A stretch of 64,000 nucleotides of DNA. It comes from Pseudaminobacter soli (ex Li et al. 2025) (GTDB lineage: Bacteria > Pseudomonadota > Alphaproteobacteria > Rhizobiales > Rhizobiaceae). Position numbers and translations under genes: made by a program. Below the pieces are notes generated by a model. The model did not search any database. It was given only the letters and a program-made list of their open reading frames with translations, and was not told the origin of the DNA. Positions within the stretch are counted from its first letter, which is position 1; each line of letters opens with the position of its first letter. The stretch lies in the NCBI RefSeq assembly GCF_029892515.1, contig NZ_JARXVF010000006.1:290424-354423 (forward strand). Direction: 5' to 3'. Below, piece by piece: positions 61,898 through 64,000 of this stretch.

Positions 61898-62014
61898 AAC
61901 AGCAAATTTGCATGATCTGCAAGGGCGATCCCTCGCCATTCCCTAGGGGACGAAGGGGCGCCGCTGTAAGCGAGCACATGTCGCGCAAGCTGCGCGCTAA
62001 CACAGGAAGTCATC

Positions 62015-63385
62015 ATGGACGCTCAGCCCAATTCGCCCGAAGCCCGCGATATTCGCTATCACCTGCATTCCTACACAAATGCGCGAAAGCATCAGGAAGC
62101 CGGCCCGATGATCATCGAGAAGGGCGAGGGCATCTATGTTGAGGACATCAACGGCAATCGTTACATCGAGGCGATGGCCGGTCTGTGGAGCGTGGCGGTT
62201 GGCTTTTCCGAGCCGCGCCTGGTCGAGGCCGCGACAAGGCAGATGTCGAAGCTGCCCTTCTATCACAATTTCACCCACAAGGGGCATTCGCCGCTGATCG
62301 ATCTGGCCGAGAAGCTGGTGAAGATGGCGCCTGTGCCGATGAGCAAGGCGTTCTTCACCAACTCCGGGTCCGAGGCCAACGACACGGCCATGAAGATGAT
62401 CTGGTATCGCTCGAACGCGCTTGGCCAGCCGCAGCGCAAGAAGATCATCAGCCGCAAGCGCGGCTATCACGGTGTGACGATTGCCGCCGCAAGCCTCACC
62501 GGCTTGCCGAACAACCAGATTTCCTTCGACCTGCCGATCGCCAATGTGCTGCACACGTCGAGCCCGCACTATTGGCGCGAAGCGCTGCCGGGTGAAAGCG
62601 AGGACCAGTTCTCGACCCGGCTGGCGAACGACCTTGAACAGCTGATCCTGGCCGAGGGGCCCGAAACGATCGCCGCCTTCTTCGGCGAGCCGGTTATGGG
62701 CGCCGGCGGCGTCGTCGTGCCTCCGGCCGGCTACTGGGAGAAGATCCAGGCCGTACTTAATAAGTATGACATCCTGCTGGTGGCCGACGAGGTGATCTGC
62801 GGGTTCGGCCGCACGGGCGAGATGTTCGGCTCGCAGACTTTTGGCATGAAGCCCGACATCATGGTCATGTCCAAGCAGATCTCATCGTCCTACCTGCCGA
62901 TCTCGGCCCTGTTGATCAACGACCGCGTGTTCGAGCCGCTGGCCGATGAAAGCAATCGCATCGGCACTTTCGGTCACGGCTTTACCGCTGGCGGCCATCC
63001 TGTGGCGGCGGCGGTCGCGTTGGAGAACCTGAACATCATCGAAGAGCGCGACCTGGTCTCGAATGCTCGCGAGGTGGGCGCCCATATGCAGAAGCGTCTG
63101 CGCGAGCTGGCTTCGCACGAACTCGTCGGCGAAGTGCGCGGCATTGGTCTCATCGCTGCAGTCGAGTTGGTGGCCGACAAGGCGACGAAGGCTCCATGGG
63201 GCCAGCCAGGCGCGTTGGGCGGTCTCGCCAACAGTCTGCTCCAGCAGAACGGCGTTATCTCCCGCAACATGGGCGATGCTCTGGCCTTCTGCCCGCCTTT
63301 GATCATTACCAGGGAACAGGTCGACGCGATGGTCGATGCGCTCAAGGTCTCGCTCGATGCTGCTGCAAAGCAGGTGAGGGGCTGA
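62015..63385 (+). CDS. Class III omega-amino acid aminotransferase
   Basis: 456-residue PLP enzyme of the omega-amino acid:pyruvate aminotransferase group. Visible parts are the cofactor phosphate site FFTNSGSEANDTAMKMIWYR, the Asp in LLVADEVICGFGRTGEMFGS, the Lys in IMVMSKQISSSYLPISALLI and the C-terminal FGHGFTAGGHPVAAAVALEN. It moves an amino group from a terminal amine (beta-alanine, GABA or polyamine) to pyruvate or oxoglutarate. AGGAAG precedes the ATG. It is divergent from the FCD-type regulator and is followed by a terminator, so it is a single-gene unit. Confidence 0.92.
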   Translation: MDAQPNSPEARDIRYHLHSYTNARKHQEAGPMIIEKGEGIYVEDINGNRYIEAMAGLWSVAVGFSEPRLVEAATRQMSKLPFYHNFTHKGHSPLIDLAEKLVKMAPVPMSKAFFTNSGSEANDTAMKMIWYRSNALGQPQRKKIISRKRGYHGVTIAAASLTGLPNNQISFDLPIANVLHTSSPHYWREALPGESEDQFSTRLANDLEQLILAEGPETIAAFFGEPVMGAGGVVVPPAGYWEKIQAVLNKYDILLVADEVICGFGRTGEMFGSQTFGMKPDIMVMSKQISSSYLPISALLINDRVFEPLADESNRIGTFGHGFTAGGHPVAAAVALENLNIIEERDLVSNAREVGAHMQKRLRELASHELVGEVRGIGLIAAVELVADKATKAPWGQPGALGGLANSLLQQNGVISRNMGDALAFCPPLIITREQVDAMVDALKVSLDAAAKQVRG

Positions 63386-63450
63386 GCTGGCGAACCAGAG
63401 CCAGGACTTCGGACGGGCTCAAACTTCAGCCCGTAGAGAATAGTGTTGAA

Positions 63451-63476
63451 GGGGATCGCAACGCGATCCCCTTTTT
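63451..63476 (+). terminator. Intrinsic terminator after the omega-aminotransferase
   Basis: Perfect 9-bp stem GGGGATCGC / GCGATCCCC with loop AAC followed by TTTTTC. It is 65 bases after the aminotransferase stop. Confidence 0.85.
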
Positions 63477-64000
63477 CTTTGGCTGTTTGAATCGGCGACA
63501 CGCTCGAATCGCACTCATGAGAATCGCGATGATTGCGATTCGTGTTGCCTGAATCGCTCACGGGCGGGTTCCGGCACTGAAAGGCGGGCTTTCCTGGCGA
63601 TTCTGCGGGAAACGGTTCCCGCCAGGGCAGGGGCGGCTTGGGGGGCTTTCCATAAAGAAGGCTCGGGCTGCCGCGGAGATCCGCGCGAAATGGCTGCGGA
63701 GAGGGGGGCCGTGTCGGCGTTTGGATGTCCGATTCTGACTCCGATTGGCCTTGTTTGGGTCGTTGGTCGGGCGTGCGTCCGTCACTGGGCCGGTGCCACG
63801 CCGGACCTTGCGCAGGGAATTGCTGGGTTATGCGCTTTGTGTCGTAAAAAGTTCAAACGGGGAGCAAAATGGCGTTGACAGTTTGGGAGGGTGGGGCCTA
63901 TATACGCCTCAACAACGAGGGCGGTGCGCCGCTGGCGGCGAGGAAGTTCGCTTCTGAGAAGCCCTGGTTGACGAAATCAAGCGAGCCGCGTGAGCGACCT
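63477..64000. other. Non-coding region with GANTC cluster before the rRNA-type promoter
   Basis: No gene is visible on either strand. Eight GANTC sites occur at 63489, 63506, 63521, 63537, 63551, 63599, 63731 and 63737, five of them in GAATCGC/GCGATTC contexts with 14-17 base spacing. The last 130 bases hold the promoter listed separately and then a GC-rich leader with no open frame. Confidence 0.6.
63875..63904 (+). promoter_or_regulatory. Strong rRNA-type promoter
   Basis: TTGACA (63875-63880), 18-base spacer, TATATA (63899-63904), then CGCCTC as the probable start. The sequence around it (GGCGTTGACAG, then GGCCTATATACGCC) looks like the rhizobial rrn promoter form. Because the window ends 96 bases later, no 16S gene can be seen; a tRNA or other strong gene is the alternative. 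Confidence 0.65.

Noticed and set aside
63361..63480. Search for CRISPR arrays here and across the window
   Set aside because: No regularly spaced long direct repeats were found; the GAATCGC heptamers are too short and too close together.

Overview
The window looks like an accessory or secondary replicon of a high-GC alphaproteobacterium of the order Rhizobiales, in the Mesorhizobium/Aminobacter style. The strongest evidence is a complete repABC replication and partition module (15.0-19.0 kb), a plasmid and chromid system found in Alphaproteobacteria. It has GTTGACAGCTGTCAAC-type parS sites, a counter-transcribed RNA in the repB-repC gap and an RHE_PE00001-type neighbour. The last 130 bases hold what looks like a strong rRNA-type promoter. 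Together these features suggest a chromid or an integrated repABC element rather than a small plasmid, but the rRNA genes themselves lie outside the window.

Layout. 1-7.9 kb: polar amino acid ABC transporter (SBP 3' end, two permeases, ATPase) run together with a dimethylformamidase-like protein, a class III aminotransferase, a BKACE-family beta-keto acid cleavage enzyme, a GNAT acetyltransferase and an acetylpolyamine-amidohydrolase-like enzyme. 7.9-10.3 kb: scarred region with a LacI-family pseudogene and a transposase remnant, then an MlrC-family gene. 11.0-13.6 kb: an XRE-cupin regulator, a GAF protein and an M24 peptidase, headed by twin TTTTAG-N5-CTAAAA operators. 13.7-14.1 kb: truncated haemoglobin pseudogene. 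14.1-22.1 kb: replication core (parS, VOC protein, repA, repB, ctRNA, repC, tyrosine recombinase, ccdAB-like toxin-antitoxin, RHE_PE00001 protein).

22.2-27.9 kb: seven-gene minus-strand operon of an amino-acid-type ABC transporter, a GntR/UTRA regulator, a BtpA/SgcQ protein, an AllA-like cupin and a PfkB kinase, headed by a 30-bp inverted repeat. 28.5-38.6 kb: a CocE-type hydrolase divergent from a five-gene peptide-type ABC transporter, then a convergent pair of an ornithine-cyclodeaminase-like protein and a histidine-ammonia-lyase homologue whose MIO-forming triad is not intact. 38.7-43.2 kb: Rieske-ferredoxin reductase fusion, diguanylate cyclase and a BigR/Blh sulfide-response pair. 43.5-45.6 kb: Hsp20 and a GlcD-type flavoenzyme. 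45.9-55.7 kb: ten-gene nucleoside- or sugar-type operon (GntR, BMP-family ABC transporter, isochorismatase, PfkB kinase, nucleoside phosphorylase, SIS protein, aldehyde dehydrogenase) closed by an intrinsic terminator. 55.7-63.4 kb: BBE-type FAD oxidase/LysR pair, a candidate (R)-amine transaminase with an SDR, an LhgO-like oxidase with an FCD-GntR regulator, and an omega-aminotransferase. 63.4-64.0 kb: non-coding, with a terminator, a cluster of GANTC sites and the rRNA-type promoter.

The gene content is that of a nutrient-scavenging soil or rhizosphere bacterium: four ABC uptake systems, each fused to its own catabolic enzymes and mostly to its own regulator. All functions are assigned by reading motifs and recalling families; no database search was run.
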